Below are positions 12,699-25,059 of a stretch of 64,000 nt of DNA, in pieces. The notes beneath the pieces are model-generated. The model searched no databases, had not been told where the DNA came from, and was given only the letters and a program-made list of their open reading frames with translations. Position 1 is the stretch's first letter, and each line of letters begins with the position of its first letter. The DNA is from Periconia sp. R9002 (lineage: Eukaryota > Ascomycota > Dothideomycetes > Pleosporales > Periconiaceae): the NCBI GenBank assembly GCA_023627715.1, contig JAMAHW010000047.1:227138-291137 (forward strand), read 5' to 3'. The translations under genes and the position numbers were made by a program.

Positions 12699-14676
12699 AT
12701 GCCTCCTCCCACGCCCGAGCAGAGGGCGTACATGGAAGCGCACATCAACGACGACCGCAGGTCATACGCCATAGGCATGCACACTGGCTTCCTCATCTTA
12801 GGCGTTATATCTGTTATCTTGCGATTTGTGTCGCGCACCAAAATTGGAGCAAGGCTGGGTAAAGACGACTGGCTTATCCTAGCTGCTTTGGTATGTTCAC
12901 AACTCTCTTCTCTCTCTTTCTCCCTTCTTCTCTTTCTACCAAGACTGTGACTCGGGGAATTTGACGGACATTGTCTCCGGACGTTTTGCGTAGAAACGGT
13001 TTAGTGTACGTTCCTTTGGCGGCGAGCCGCATACAAGGCAGGGGGTTAAAGCCCGTAGGCGGATCGGGATCTGGAGCGCCGAACGTCACTAACCGCAACC
13101 ACTCTTTATCCCTTCCTCTTTAAAAATCATGCACGCTCTTTAGGGACATTTGCTAACTACGGTTTAGGTGGCCCTGGCCGGACATGCGATTCCGTGTATG
13201 ATCATCACCAGATTCGGTGTTGGCAGACACTTTATACTAATTACTGATCCACAGGGTATCGCTCTGGTGAGTACCACCCCCACGATCTTCCCGCCGACCA
13301 TCGAGAAAAGTCGCATAGGATGCCTGCTAATCAGGATTTCGGAACAGGCCAATCTCGTCAGCGCTACCTGCTACAGCTTCACCCTCATGTTCACCAAGCT
13401 GTCTATCCTAGCCCTATACCATCGCATCTTCAGCCTCACCAGCGGGTGGGTGCCGACGTTATGGATCATCGCCGGCTTCGTCATTGCGCTGGGCTTAACG
13501 CAGCCGTTCGTCTACGTTTTCCAATGTATACCCATCAGCGCTGCGTGGCAGGAAAATCTAGCAAACGTCAGGTGCATTAATTTCGGTCTCGGTAGGTCTT
13601 TGAGTTCCTCCAGCGAGGATTCGACCCACCGTGTTTCCACACACGTATTAACATCAAACAGCCATCATCCTCCTCGGAGTGATCCACATCATTACGGACT
13701 GGGTCCTTCTGTTCCTTCCCATCCCCGTCGTTTTAGGTCTCCAACTCAGCAACCGCGTCAAGGCGAGTATATGCTCGCTGTTCCTCGTCGGTGCCGTGGT
13801 GTGCATTATCTCCATCATCCGCCTGCAACGAGCGCACGAAGTCGGCGGGTCTACGGATCCAACATGTACGTGCTACCCTCCACACCCCCAAACACCTCAA
13901 CTAACCCACCTCTCCACAGGGCACTACGTCCCCATCCAGGCCCTCACTACCGTCGAAGGCGCAATCGGTACGTCCCTCCCTCCCTCCCCCCAATCAACAA
14001 ACTAACCCAACATCCCCCAGGCATCCTCGCCGCCTGCATGCCAACATGGCGCCCCCTCTTCCGCTTTCTAGGCCAAGGTGTGACCGCCTATTTCTCATCC
14101 GGGTCGCGCCACGGCGCAAGCTCCGGCTACCACCGCTCGGGCGGCAGCTCCCACAAACACGCCCACCAAGCACACCACAAAGACCCCAACAGCAAACTCC
14201 CCCACTCGTCCATCTCCTCCAACCCATCTTCCACCTCCAAAACCCCCGCCGCAACCACCACCACCCCCACCGCCGGCGCCCACCTCGACCCCGACTCCGC
14301 CGCCGCCATCCCGAGTAAACGCGTCAGCTGGATGGGCGCCGGTCGCCAGAAACGCAGCGAGAGCAACACGAGCGGCGACTCGGTCGAGCGTATGTTGCAG
14401 GGGCGGCTCCACGACAACAACGACGACGACGTCGAGTTGGGCGAGTTGAGTCCCGCGACGTCGGCGACTGCGGGGGGCGTGTACAATGGCGATGCTACGA
14501 GGAGGCGCAGGAGTAGTAGTATCGAGCTGGAGCACGTGGACGGAGGGTTTAGTATGGGGACTGCGAGGAGGGTCGAGGTCGTTAGTGGGAATTGGGGAGG
14601 TGGTGGGGGGGTTGCGGGTGTAGGCGGAGGAGGAGGAGGGGTTAGGAGGCCTGAGGGGGTGGTTGTTCGGCGGTAG
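12699..14676 (+). CDS. PTH11-like seven-transmembrane receptor (fungal rhodopsin-like family)
   Basis: Six exons: 12699-12890, 13168-13266, 13348-13591, 13662-13865, 13920-13967 and 14021-14676; 480 aa. The introns have canonical ends and TGCTAAC-like branch sites. The protein has seven hydrophobic segments over about residues 20-300 and shows the family's hallmarks: LGKDDWLI after the first helix, GVGRH in the first long loop, FTKLSILALYHRIF, FQCIPISAAW and the short exon TWHYVPIQALTTVEGAIG. In this family these proteins sit in the plasma membrane, and some sense surface or chemical cues. The C-terminal tail of about 180 residues is cytosolic by prediction and low-complexity (His, Ser, Pro, then Gly runs), typical of signalling tails. 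The ligand is unknown. The first intron is long (277 nt) but joins conserved sequence cleanly. Confidence 0.88.
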
Positions 14677-15318
14677 GAATGGCTTCGTTTTCCCTTCTTG
14701 TTCTTGATTTCTGGAGTGTTCCAGTTGATTGATGGGCGTTTTTATGTTATATACCCTCTCTCTCTCTCGTTCTCTTTTTTGCGCATGTTTTACCTATTTC
14801 TTCTTTCAGAGGGGAGAGAGTGTGGATGGATGAGTGGATGGATATAAATGATTGGAATATAGAATAATGAAATGTATAGAAGAGTATCCTTATCATCTCC
14901 CCTTCCCTTCTCCCCGCCTTTTTGACTGCTTGCTGTCTTGGGGATGTTTGCTCTCTTCGCCATCACTTTTTTCCTTTGTTGTTGTTGTTTTTTCAGGGGG
15001 GTGGGCTGGGTGAGAATTGATATGTACGCGTCGCACTGACTTATGTAACTTACTTTACCTACGCTGACATACCTATATCGCGGGTACAAAATTAGTTAAA
15101 TGTAACTAGGGTGGTTACAGTACATTGTCATTGTCATTGATACGCCACACCACGTGGTGTCTCGGCAACAAAATGACTCTGTACCTAGAGTTCAACATAG
15201 CGATGGTGTATAGAGGTGATGAATAGGGAAAAGGAAGGAAAGAAGGAAGGATACATCTATCCATCACCCCCTCCCAGTCCACCCTCCTCCTCCTCTTCCT
15301 CCTCCTCCTCCAGAAACA
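14677..15318. other. Convergent intergenic region
   Basis: The 3' flanks of the receptor (+) and the permease (-) meet here. It is rich in TC and GGAT simple sequence, with CCT runs at about 15280-15310. I see no gene. Confidence 0.7.
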
Positions 15319-17326
15319 TCAATACACGTAGAAAACAGACGTCTCATCATCCAACGCCTTCATCTTCTTATTCCTACGCAGCAAGACGATCTTGGCGACC
15401 CAAGCAAGGAACGCGGTAGCCATCGAGAAGCCCGCGGAGGACCCGAGCGCGATGGCGTACCGGGGAGCATCGGACGAGGGCCAGAGGTACGGCGTCCAAA
15501 TGAAACTAACGCGTCAAAGCGTTAGCTACCTTCAAGAGGGAAGAGAGGAAAAGAGAGATGAAAAAAGGTGGAAATGCGTACGATGCGTTCATGACGGTCG
15601 TCACGATACCGATTGCGACGGCTTTTTTCTCCTTGGTTTGACCGCATGTCGAGCCCGTCCAGCCTGGGTTGGGAGGTTAGGAAGATCGTTGGTCAGGAAA
15701 GGGAGGGTTAAAGGAGGTTAAGTGTTTACCTAGGATCAAACTGTTGACGGCGTACGTGCCGATGGTGAAAATAACCATACATACATATCGGCCTGCTACA
15801 TTCATGGTAAGACACGCCGCGATGAAACCCACGGACGCCACTGACCACGTTTTCATCAGGTTTTAGACAAATCGAATGAAGATGGGGGGTTTACTTACCC
15901 GTTTTACTAGCAGTGATATGCCACGTCCTCTCATTGAACTTCCCAGAGCTCCACGACACAGCAATCGTCGACGCACCAGCAATCAAGTACGGCGGACACG
16001 TCAACACGAGCGTGATCGTATCGTCAAATCCGAGCGTCTCCACAACAGTAGGGAAGAAGTTTTTGAACCCGTTGGCGGCGAGATGCATGTGCGCCATGAC
16101 GGCGAAGATCCACACCATGGGGTCGGACGCGGCTTGTTTGAATCCGCGCCACGTGCTCGTCTCGCCCTGGTTGTCGACCGTGTCATTCTCCATGCGCTGC
16201 GTGGCGAGGAGCTGCTCGTCTGGGGTCAGCCATTTGGTGTTGTGCGGGAAGTCGGGGAGCAGGAAGAAGCCGACGACGGCGATGACGAAGGTCACGGCGC
16301 CTTGGAGAATGAAGAGCCAGCGCCAGCCTTCCAGGCCGGCTGCGTTGTCGAGTCCGTGGAAGATACCAGCGGCGATTAGCCCCGCGAAGGCTGTCGCGAG
16401 GACATTGCCTGTGTAAAGGATGGCGATGCGTGTGGCGATTTCCTTGCGGGTGTAGAAGATGCTGAGGAGGTAGACGGCACCCGGGTAATAGGGGGCTTCT
16501 GTTAGACCGAGGAAGAAGCGGGTTAGGAGGAGGCCGGTGAAGTTTTTGGAGACGGCTGTGAGGGCACTAACGACAGCCCATAGCATCATTGCGATGCCCA
16601 TGTATCGGCTGTGTTGGTCAGTTATACTTCGTTCCCAGATGAATTATGTTGGTAAGTGGGTAATACCTAGGTCGTGTTCGAGTCCTAAATCCAGCGTTAG
16701 TATGTTCCAGCGTCAAAGAGGTTATCAACTCACAATAGCATGTTCGAAGGAATCTGTCCAAGCAGATACCCTACAAACAAGATCGACACGCAAGTTTGAT
16801 CTCAATCAAGTAAGCAAAACCCCCAAGCAAAGAGCCCAACCACCACGCGCAAAGTGTCAAAATCACAGAATACAGCCTGTGATGCCATTGATACTCCAAG
16901 TTTCCACGGCAAGAATACGTACATCTACACAATCACCAACGTCAGCGAAACCCCATAACAAAAAAATCCAGAATCACTTCCTACTTACTGTGTATCAGAA
17001 AGATTCAAATCTTCCTGAATATCATTGATCCTCGCCAGCGCGATAGCATTGCGATCGAGATAGTTCAACCAATACATGGACCAAAGCATAGGCATGATCC
17101 AGCGGTCGAGTTTCTTGACCAGGGCGATCTCCGCGGGATCGGTTTTCTACACCGACACTGTTAACGAGAGACGACAAGGGCTGTATTGATAGCGGCATGG
17201 ACAAACCTCATGAGCGCCGGAGTAATCCTGCTTCTCGGCGAGCGGGCCTGGCTTCAGGAGCTCGGAGTCGCGCGTCTGCTGTGGTGAGAGCATGAGAACT
17301 TCTTGTTTTGTGTCTTGGGTAGTCAT
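15319..17326 (-). CDS. MFS anion:cation symporter, Dal5/TNA1 family permease
   Basis: Nine exons: 17326-17207, 17146-16989, 16924-16923 (2-nt microexon), 16800-16734, 16684-16667, 16608-15899, 15840-15730, 15663-15582 and 15505-15319; 484 aa, usual for the family. Recognisable blocks are RWIMPMLWSMYWLNYLDRNA (helix 1), CVSILFVGYLLGQIPSNMLL (helix 2), the signature LTRFFLGLTEAPYYPGAVYL, GWRWLFILQG (helix 5/6), and GWTGSTCGQTKEKKAVAIGI late in the protein. Twelve helices are expected in the plasma membrane. Relatives carry allantoate, nicotinate, pantothenate or similar organic anions; the substrate here is not predictable. The intron between DTQ and YQTCVS only keeps frame if a 2-nt exon (AT, flanked by TAG and GTACGT) is included. 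An 18-nt exon (16684-16667) is also present. Nothing nearby suggests the substrate. Confidence 0.9.
16923..16924 (-). other. Two-nucleotide microexon of the permease gene
   Basis: Minus-strand sequence reads ..GTGATTGTGTAG, AT, GTACGTATTC... The preceding intron (16988-16925, 64 nt) has a GTAAGT donor and a CTGAC branch site. The following one (16922-16801, 122 nt) has a GCTTAC branch-like site and a weak GAG acceptor. Including AT turns the CA left by exon 2 into CAA (Gln) and supplies the T of TAT (Tyr), giving the family-typical Q-Y-Q-T-C. Without it the rest of the gene is out of frame. Confidence 0.7.
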
Positions 17327-18120
17327 TTTGGGCAGAACGAGGATACAATAGTGGATAGATGATAAACTCCTTAATCAAGACGTAACACATATACGAAAGA
17401 CTTGACTATTCGAACCACTCAACGCAGAAGCGGTCTGCAAGTCCACATACAAGATTGCAGACAGACGGGCGGCCCTTTATACCGTCGATACTCCACATTT
17501 CATCCCCATGGGGAAGCCCCGACCCTTTCCTTTTCCCCAGCCAGTCCAAAGCTAACTCCACAAAGTCCACACTCCGCGTGCGCGCTCTACCTGCTCCAAC
17601 GTTCCGTTCCACTTTCGCCATTGCCCCCGCAGCGGCGCTTCTCAAACTTCCAAGAGGCCGGATGCAGTCGTGGGCGTTGCCTCCAAGACGCTCAGCTCGT
17701 GTCCAAGACATGCAAGCCGTGTCGCTTCCCCAGAGTTTCAGCCCGCTATCTTCCGATTTTCAAGAGTTTCGAGGGTTTGGTTGGGAGAGTGATCAGAGAA
17801 TCCCAAGCCCATACCCGACTTCTCCCTTCTTGACTTCCCGTCGCTGAGATATTTTTTTTTCTCTTCGAAAACCAAACTCGTAAAGACTTCAGACCAAAAG
17901 CTGGGCTTGGAGTAGCTTTTCCTTGGGGCTAAGGATCTAGAAGTTGGCACCTATAGACTTCGCCCTTCTATCTAGTTGCGTCTCTTCTGAACACAGGATC
18001 AATGTCACCCCAAGTGCTACGTACAATACGTACCTATTCTACAATAAATAATCAAACAAAGCATTGACCTAACTCGCAAGAGCAAACGTTTCGTTTGATC
18101 CGCTCGGGAAACAAAAGATA

Positions 18121-18164
18121 CACACAGATACACACACACACACACACACACACAGACACACACA
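18121..18164. repeat. CA dinucleotide microsatellite
   Basis: An interrupted run of CA, with two or three GA substitutions, in intergenic DNA. It encodes Thr-His or Val-Cys repeats in spurious frames. Confidence 0.9.
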
Positions 18165-19067
18165 GCCCATCCCGCGCGAAACCAAACTCCCCATCCGTGT
18201 ACCCGCCATCACTCAAGACCCTAACCAAGCCCCTCCTCCTCCGCTTGGCGGAGGAAATGGAAAAAAAAATCACCAAACAACAACATTCATTCCAAGCACT
18301 CTCCCCCGCGCGGCCCCAAGCCCGCCTCCCAAGCACCTAAATCTAGACGTCGTGCTCTTTCCCTTGCTTCGCCAAGCCCGCCCGCGCCTCACTCACCCCG
18401 CCATCCAAGCTCACAAAGCACCGGCTCTGACAAAGTCGCGGGGTAGTCCTATATAAGTCTCTAGACGTCTAAACTAAGATAACTACCGGGGTATAGTTAA
18501 CTACTTGGTAGCTAGCACTGAGTCTAGCAGAATCTTGGTCTTGGTCGCACCGACGTAGACCCGTCCGTCCGTACAGGTATGTACATAGCTTAAAGTATCT
18601 ATGTATGTACCTAGGTAATACCCAGGGTAGCGATACTCTGTGAGGGTCAAATTCAATTTCATGTACCTAGGTAAATGGGTAGTTGTTAAAGTTGCTAGTA
18701 AAGATTGTGCGAGAGATGCGGGATTGATGCTACATATGCAGTACGTAGAAGGTCAGTTTTTCTATACAAGGGATTGGTGTCTGGTAATTAAAACGATCAC
18801 CTTTTTTGTCTCTCTTTTTTTTTATTTGGTAGTGATATTATTTTGTTGTTTACGTTACATCAATCGTAATGCTATATGTTTTTTTTTTCTAAGCAAGGTA
18901 GGCTGTTTACCAAGCGTTCCAATTCGTCTTTGAAGAAGACACTTTAAGACACTTTAATAAGGGATGAAATAGTAGAGATAACTTTGTCCACGTTTTTACA
19001 ATATTTTTCAGGTTGTGTATAGTACACGTTACATTATCTGCACGTCGAATAGGTGTGTAGGGATGTA

Positions 19068-19092
19068 TTTTTTTTGGGGGGGGGGGGGGGGG
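19068..19092. repeat. Oligo-T/oligo-G homopolymer junction
   Basis: Eight T followed immediately by seventeen G. It is a likely site of replication slippage and of sequencing-length error. Its exact length should be treated with caution. Confidence 0.85.
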
Positions 19093-19893
19093 ATTGTTTG
19101 GTTAGCGTGTGTGTGTGTTTGTTGGGTGTTGTTCGGGAGCGGATGTGTTGTTGCTAGCGGGAAGAGTTGGGTTGGGAATTATAGGCCTAGGTGGCATGTA
19201 TTACAAAATTATGATTGGGATGAAGCGTCGATCTTTATTCTTGTACAGTTCCGTCGTTTGAACGTATTTGTCCTACCGTAGTAGCTGGGTTATTGTGGAT
19301 AAGTACCTATGTTTAAGGTGGATAGGATATATATCTTGCCGCATATAAAATCTCTCTGCGTCTTTGCCGACCTTAATATCAATTGTCATTGGGTGTTACT
19401 CTAATTGTTCGGCTTGCAGTTGCATTTCAGGATTATCTGGAGAAAAGATTTGGAGCATTTTGATGTAATTTGTCTTTGCTAGTTTAGTCAATCATGAACA
19501 CACCACCACGCAATTTTACCTAGCATGACAGATCAACACACAGTTTCGTGAATGAACAGAAAAATTATTTCGCATTCACTTGTCTGTTTCCAAGTTCGCT
19601 GCAACTTGTGCAAGCTGACGGATGATGTCATCAAACGGCCGGCCCACTTCTCCCCGTTTCAAATCTGTAACCCCGCCGATCAGCTGCGCTCTCGATGAGG
19701 AGCTTTACTCGAGCTTCACAACTCTCCCAACCTAAAAGATTTTCTAAAATCTGTGGACATACACTTCAAACAACATTCGCTTGATCTCTTTGAGTTTATC
19801 AGGAATCGCGCGGTGCTGGACACAAGCAAGGCGCCAAGCACGAGGAATAAGCAGAGAGAGAGAGCACTTGAGTAGAGGCGGAAAGCTCCTAAA

Positions 19894-21133
19894 ATGCCAC
19901 CACACGAAGGCCTTGTACACCTAAAGGAGTATGATTGGAGGGATTCAAACGTAGAGCTCGTCAACAGCGAACTTGACCACAAGGTCAAACATCAATCGGC
20001 AGCCACCGAGCCAGCGTGGAACAATGGTGTCATTGGCAAACAGCCGGGTCTCTACATCTGGCGCATCGAGGACTTCGCGGTTGTTCCATGGCCCAAGGAA
20101 AAGTACGGTAGCTTCCACGAGGGAGATTCGTACATTGTGCTGAAGACCGAAGCCGTCAAGCGTCAAAATGACGCAGAAGAAGACAAGCTCGTCCACGACA
20201 TCTACTTCTGGCTCGGGGCGCACACCTCGCAAGACGAAGCGGGAACCGCGGCGTATAAAACCGTCGAACTCGATGAGTTCCTTCATGGCGCTGCGACCCA
20301 GCACCGGGAGCTCCAGAGCTCGCCCTCCGACGCCTTCGCCGCACTGTTCCCTCGCCTGAAGATTTTGCGTGGTGGAGTCGCGTCTGGCTTCACGCACGTC
20401 GACGCCAATGAGGAGGCCGCGCATGTCGATTCGTTGCTTCGCATCTTCAAGCATCCTCGTGCGGCTGCGGGTCGGGACGGTGTGCTGATCCATGAGGTTG
20501 AGCCGACATGGAAAAGTCTCGACGAGGACGACGTGTTTGTTTTGGATAAAGGGGATAAGGTAACATACTACACATCCATTAATTTACACGGTCAATCACG
20601 GTACTTACTACTCGCAGATTTTCGTGTGGCAGGGTAAGAACTGTTCGCCAATGGAGAAGATGAAGGCAGCCACGGTCGTCAACGACCTGACTCTGGCCAA
20701 ACACGTCGACGTCGAGGTGCTGAGCCAGTCAGAATCGCGATCAAGAGTCGTTGTTGACTACCTCGGTGGTAGTGATGTAGACGTCTTGACCACAACTTTC
20801 AAAGCGCCACGCCCAGTATCTGTTAGCACAGAGCGAGACGTGAAGAAGCTGTTCCGTCTCAGCGACGCGGAGGGTGACCTGTCGTTTGATCTAGTGAAGG
20901 AAGGTAACGCGGTTGGAGAGGGTGATCTGGATTCGAAAGATGTGTTCATTCTCGATGCCGGTAAAGAGCTTTTCGTGTGGGAAGGCAATGAAGCTTCCAG
21001 GGCTGAGAGGAAGATGTGGTTAAAGGTTCTCCAGCGTTATGTCGCGCGGCAGGCGGACGCAGCAGGCTTGGCAGTTTCGAAGGTGGCTCAGGGTAACGAA
21101 GGAAAGGCTTTTTGGATGGCGATTGAAGCATAG
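19894..21133 (+). CDS. Gelsolin-repeat actin-severing protein (severin/fragmin type)
   Basis: Two exons, 19894-20559 and 20618-21133, encode 393 aa with a 58-nt intron. Three gelsolin-like repeats can be followed. The first runs from about residue 45, with PGLYIWRIEDF, GSFHEGDSYIVL and HDIYFWLGAHTSQDEAGTAA. The second is around 195-240, with LDEDDVFVLDKGDKIFVWQG. The third is around 290-385, with LDSKDVFILDAGKELFVWEG and NEASRAERKMW. The repeated D-x-F-x-L-D-x-G-x-x-x-F-x-W-x-G pattern is the family signature. Relatives of this three-repeat length bind, sever and cap actin filaments in a calcium-dependent way in the cytoplasm. There is no villin headpiece. The start is the first ATG of the conserved frame (MPPHEGLVHLKEYDW). 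Confidence 0.93.
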
Positions 21134-24100
21134 TCTTCCTATAGCGAGCATACAATCTGTACAACGTGGGTCATTTTGGTCGTACGAATCGGTCTTTTGT
21201 TGACCGTACGCATACTTCTCCCTATTCTCCGGCTTACTTCCCGTGAGCTTAGTAGATCTCCGAGTTTCATTCGGAGATCCAATCTCCTTATCCGTTTCTC
21301 CCTTTCAGGCGATCACTACCTATCCTCTGCTTCTCGTAGCAGCGATTTTTGACCTCTCATGGCCTCGGGCCCGAAGCGCCCAAATGAGACATACATTTTG
21401 CAAAAGCACGATGGAAGAGTCGAGACTGCGCGGGTTAGACCAGAACAAGATAAGCGTGAGGTGCAGGTTTCACCTGTGAGCGCTTCGAAGATGGCGCTTG
21501 GAGCCTGATCTCTTACTCCAGTGATGCTGTGTCTTTGTATGTACAGCGCCTAACCATTGTTCGTATTCTGACAGAGGGGCGCCGCTTTGGCGCAGAAAAC
21601 ATGTCCCACCATTCTTCCTTTTCGGCGTATTCCCAAGGATTGATAGAAGTTATTTGTTGTGTCTAAGCGATCTCACTGCTAATTCGTACAGAGAAGGTGA
21701 GTGGTGCAAAGCGCAGCTCTACAAGGAGAAACATGACCAACGCCGAGAAAACGATAGGACGGATAAAGCTCCTGCCGAATACGTGCTTGACGGGACGGCG
21801 GGACGGGCATATCGATGATGTGGGGAAATGGTGATGACTGTGTTGTTGGTTCATCAACGAAATAGGTATATAGGTCTTAACAGTACTAAGTGGGACGCTA
21901 TAGACGGAAGGTAGTGTGGAGGTCGCGAAAGGGGGCCAATTCCGCATGACGAGTTGGGAAAATCGTGTATAGCGTAATAGCCAACATAGCTATAAAATTG
22001 CAAGATGGGCAAAAGATGGTCGCGCTGACCGATCGGTGGTTCCATAATCAACTGCCAAGCGTGAAAGCTCGGGATAATATTATGATTCTCCACGATGACG
22101 TCCCTGGGAGCAGTTATGGATCAAGTGGCATGATAATTGATTACCCAACTCTGTCTGTCCAAGAGCTACCTAACGTGCGAAAGGGGCCTACCCCAGTGTT
22201 AAACCGCACTTCGCCTAATCGAGGCCAAGCCCGCAAGGACTCGAGCCAGATGGCGCTGATGCTGTAGACGAAAACCGGTCGATTTAAGCTTTGGGATCTA
22301 AAAGTTGGTATGGAGAGTTTCGAGTCGAGCGTTTCTCGAGCATAGTCAACATAGACGAGAGTTGTTTTGCTCTCGCTAACAAAAACAACTGTCCACTCTG
22401 TGGTCATAGCATTGAGAAGAGATCCAAAATTAGAACCCCCTAAGCCGTGTCAGGTATCCGTGAGTGCATCGACCCAACACCGCAAGCGCGCTGTGCGTGC
22501 CGCAGAGAAAGGAGATTATGGGGAGATGTGTTAAAACAACATGATGCGGAGAGAGGCCTCGAAACGTGATAGTGATTGTAGGAAGATCTTAGAGTAGGGT
22601 TTTCAGGATGCACGGAGGAATAGTGGATTAGAGCGTGGGGGCTGTATGCTGTAGTGTGCTGTAGCGTGTTGAGCCCTGGTCGCACCATATTCCCGTTACA
22701 ATTGCGCGGTTTTTTAGGTTGTACGGCCGCTACGGGTCCTACGGCCGGTCAGACCGACTCGGATGCGCGACTAGGTAGTAGAGCAACAAGTCTACGACCG
22801 TACGTACGTACATCCACTATGCCAGAATACGAAGTGATTGCGAACGAATGGTGTTAAACGAGCTATTGTCATTAGTACGCCCGTCGCCCAGTCAATCGGG
22901 CGGCAAGTGGCGGTGTCAACGCCCGCCGTCTTGGATCCTTGATCGACTTTCTTGATGCAGTTTTCAGTTTTCAGCCGCTAGTGCAGACGTGTTGACAATG
23001 AAGGCTCTCGACAAGACGAAACGCTGGAAAAAGCAAGTGACAGCGAGTCATGAGGCTGATACATGCGCTGGTTTGTTTTTCTAGCTTTATTTTTCTGAAT
23101 CCGTTCATCCTTTGAAGGATCATACGTGTACGTGTTTGGGAAAAGGTGTGGTATGGGAATGAAGGTCCAGACGATGACTGTTGGAGAGTATTCTGATAGA
23201 TCACCTCGGAACAGTTCCGCATAAGCTCCACCCTACTATCCTGGTAGACTCTTCATAAAAGTTGCACACTAGAATCCAGGTTAAGTCATGTTTCTAGCCA
23301 AGGCCTTCTTAACTCAGGCGCTCCATGTCTAAGGGATTGACGTAGTCTAAAGAACAAGCGGATAGTGGAAATTAGCCCGTTCACACAAGGTGCGCGATGT
23401 GGAATTTGTAGAAGTAAGAATAGAACCAGAGGAGATGGAAATGATGGGGAAAGGTCAATGGGCAACGGCGTGGTGTCGCAAGGCTTCCACTCTTACTCCT
23501 CTACATCAATGGGAGGCGCTAAGCCACGTTGGTAGTCTCGCAAAATCCGTTGCACTTTCCTCAACATTTGAACCTTAAACCTTAATCACACCTCTATTCA
23601 TCCTTCCAGTTATATCGTCATCGCCGGCGTCATTTGATGTGCGTATTGCATTCTATGGGGCATATAGTAAGCCTCAATGTCATCAAAAGCGTACCTTTGC
23701 GGCTTGCTGACAGGTGGCTGTAGGGCTGTTTACGAGTTGACTAAGGCGGAACACCATCATGTAAACAATTAATAGCCGGTCGGAGCAAGGAAACATTACT
23801 CAAGGGTCCACCTATCATACGGTCCGACCTGGTTCCGCACCGGTTTCTTGCTGAGCAATCCACAGGAGCTCGGCCAGAATGAACGACCGACCTTCAGCCC
23901 TAGGATGCCAGGACCACGTTCCCCAATCGTATCTGACGACCCGTCCGTGGGTCATGACCGCCCTGGCTCTCCCAGTAGGGGGCACCTTTACCGTTTCGGA
24001 GATATGAATCTTCGCTTGCACTCACGGTTGATCGTACAACTCGTTCTTCTGCAAGCATGAGGACGCTAGAGAAAAAAAACCAAATGCATCTTCACGGCCC

Positions 24101-25059
24101 CCACTGTCCCTGTAAAGGGCCTGATAACTTTGGTGAGCGTTCGCTCGCGCAAGCAACATGATGATGAGCGAACTGTGGTCTCTGTGGTCTATGTGGTCTC
24201 TGTGCTCTTGAGTCTCCACGCATTCGCTAAACATTTCGGTGTGGATCTAACCACCTTACCACTTGGGCACGATGCACGCACCAACCTTGCCCTTGTAGTC
24301 GGAGCAGCCGCTAGCGACCAGCATCCTGAGGTAGACTAGCGTCACGGGGTTAGGGGCACCAGGGCGATTTCTATTGTTCCTATTTCGTTGGTGGTTGTTG
24401 GCAAGCCTTCGCATGCATGGACGAATTCGAGAGTCCCCCAGGCCTAGCCGAACCGGGTGAGACTCCGAGTCGAAATTATGTATATCCGTCCGTACTTGTT
24501 TCTGCAGTTATTTTTGCTGTTTACCCTAGCTACCGATAGTGGAGGTATACCAGCATATTGTGCGACCCATCACTTTCGCATTTTCTCGAGACACGGACTT
24601 TTTGGTTTGCGTGGCACTAGATCCGACCGTACGAGTACTCAGGGTGTCTTACACCAGGCGGTACGTGCGTAATATGCGCTACAACACCCATGGGCTAACC
24701 CTACAAGCCACTAAGTGGATGCTCGAGTTATTCAACGAACGAAAATAGAGGGGGCCTGCTTAGCCGTTAAGGCTGGCGCTTGCTCACAGTCTTTCACGTG
24801 ACTTTTCGCCCCTGCCGTTTCTCGCACGAATGAGCGGCGACAAAAGCCTGAAGTCATATAGTTGGTTCAATCGCCAAGGTGGTTACGTCCATCTACAAAA
24901 GCCCTTATCACGATTCATATATCGCACGAGTTACGCAACCATTTCTTTCCTTCACTCTGCATACGACCTTCCTGGGACTTTATTTGGATTTCGCCCGGTT
25001 ACCCACTTCCTCTTTTTGGACAAGCGACGACGAGATTTCGTACGACACCAACCATCCTC
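21134..25059. other. Gene-free interval between gelsolin and Zn2Cys6 regulator
   Basis: 3.9 kb without a supportable gene. A perfect 9-bp inverted repeat (GATCTCCGA / TCGGAGATC, 7-base loop) lies at 21255-21279, soon after the gelsolin stop. The open frames are short and unremarkable. The last few hundred bases are pyrimidine-rich and are probably the leader of the regulator gene. Confidence 0.6.
21255..21279. repeat. Perfect 9-bp inverted repeat
   Basis: Arms GATCTCCGA and TCGGAGATC flank a seven-base spacer, about 120 bases past the gelsolin stop codon. It could be a 3'-UTR hairpin or a palindromic protein-binding site. The sequence alone cannot decide. Confidence 0.5.

Larger units (their letters stand above)
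17327..19893. other. Intergenic region between permease and gelsolin genes
   Basis: 2.6 kb holding the permease promoter (left) and the gelsolin promoter (right). A CA microsatellite lies at 18121-18164, two copies of the palindrome TACCTAGGTA at 18608 and 18664, and a T8-G17 homopolymer junction at 19068-19092. The 143-codon plus-strand frame at 17402-17833 has no domain or biased composition that would support a gene. Confidence 0.65.

Noticed and set aside
17402..17833. 143-codon plus-strand frame divergent from the permease
   Set aside because: It has Pro/Ser/Arg mixed composition without a domain and lies in the expected promoter.
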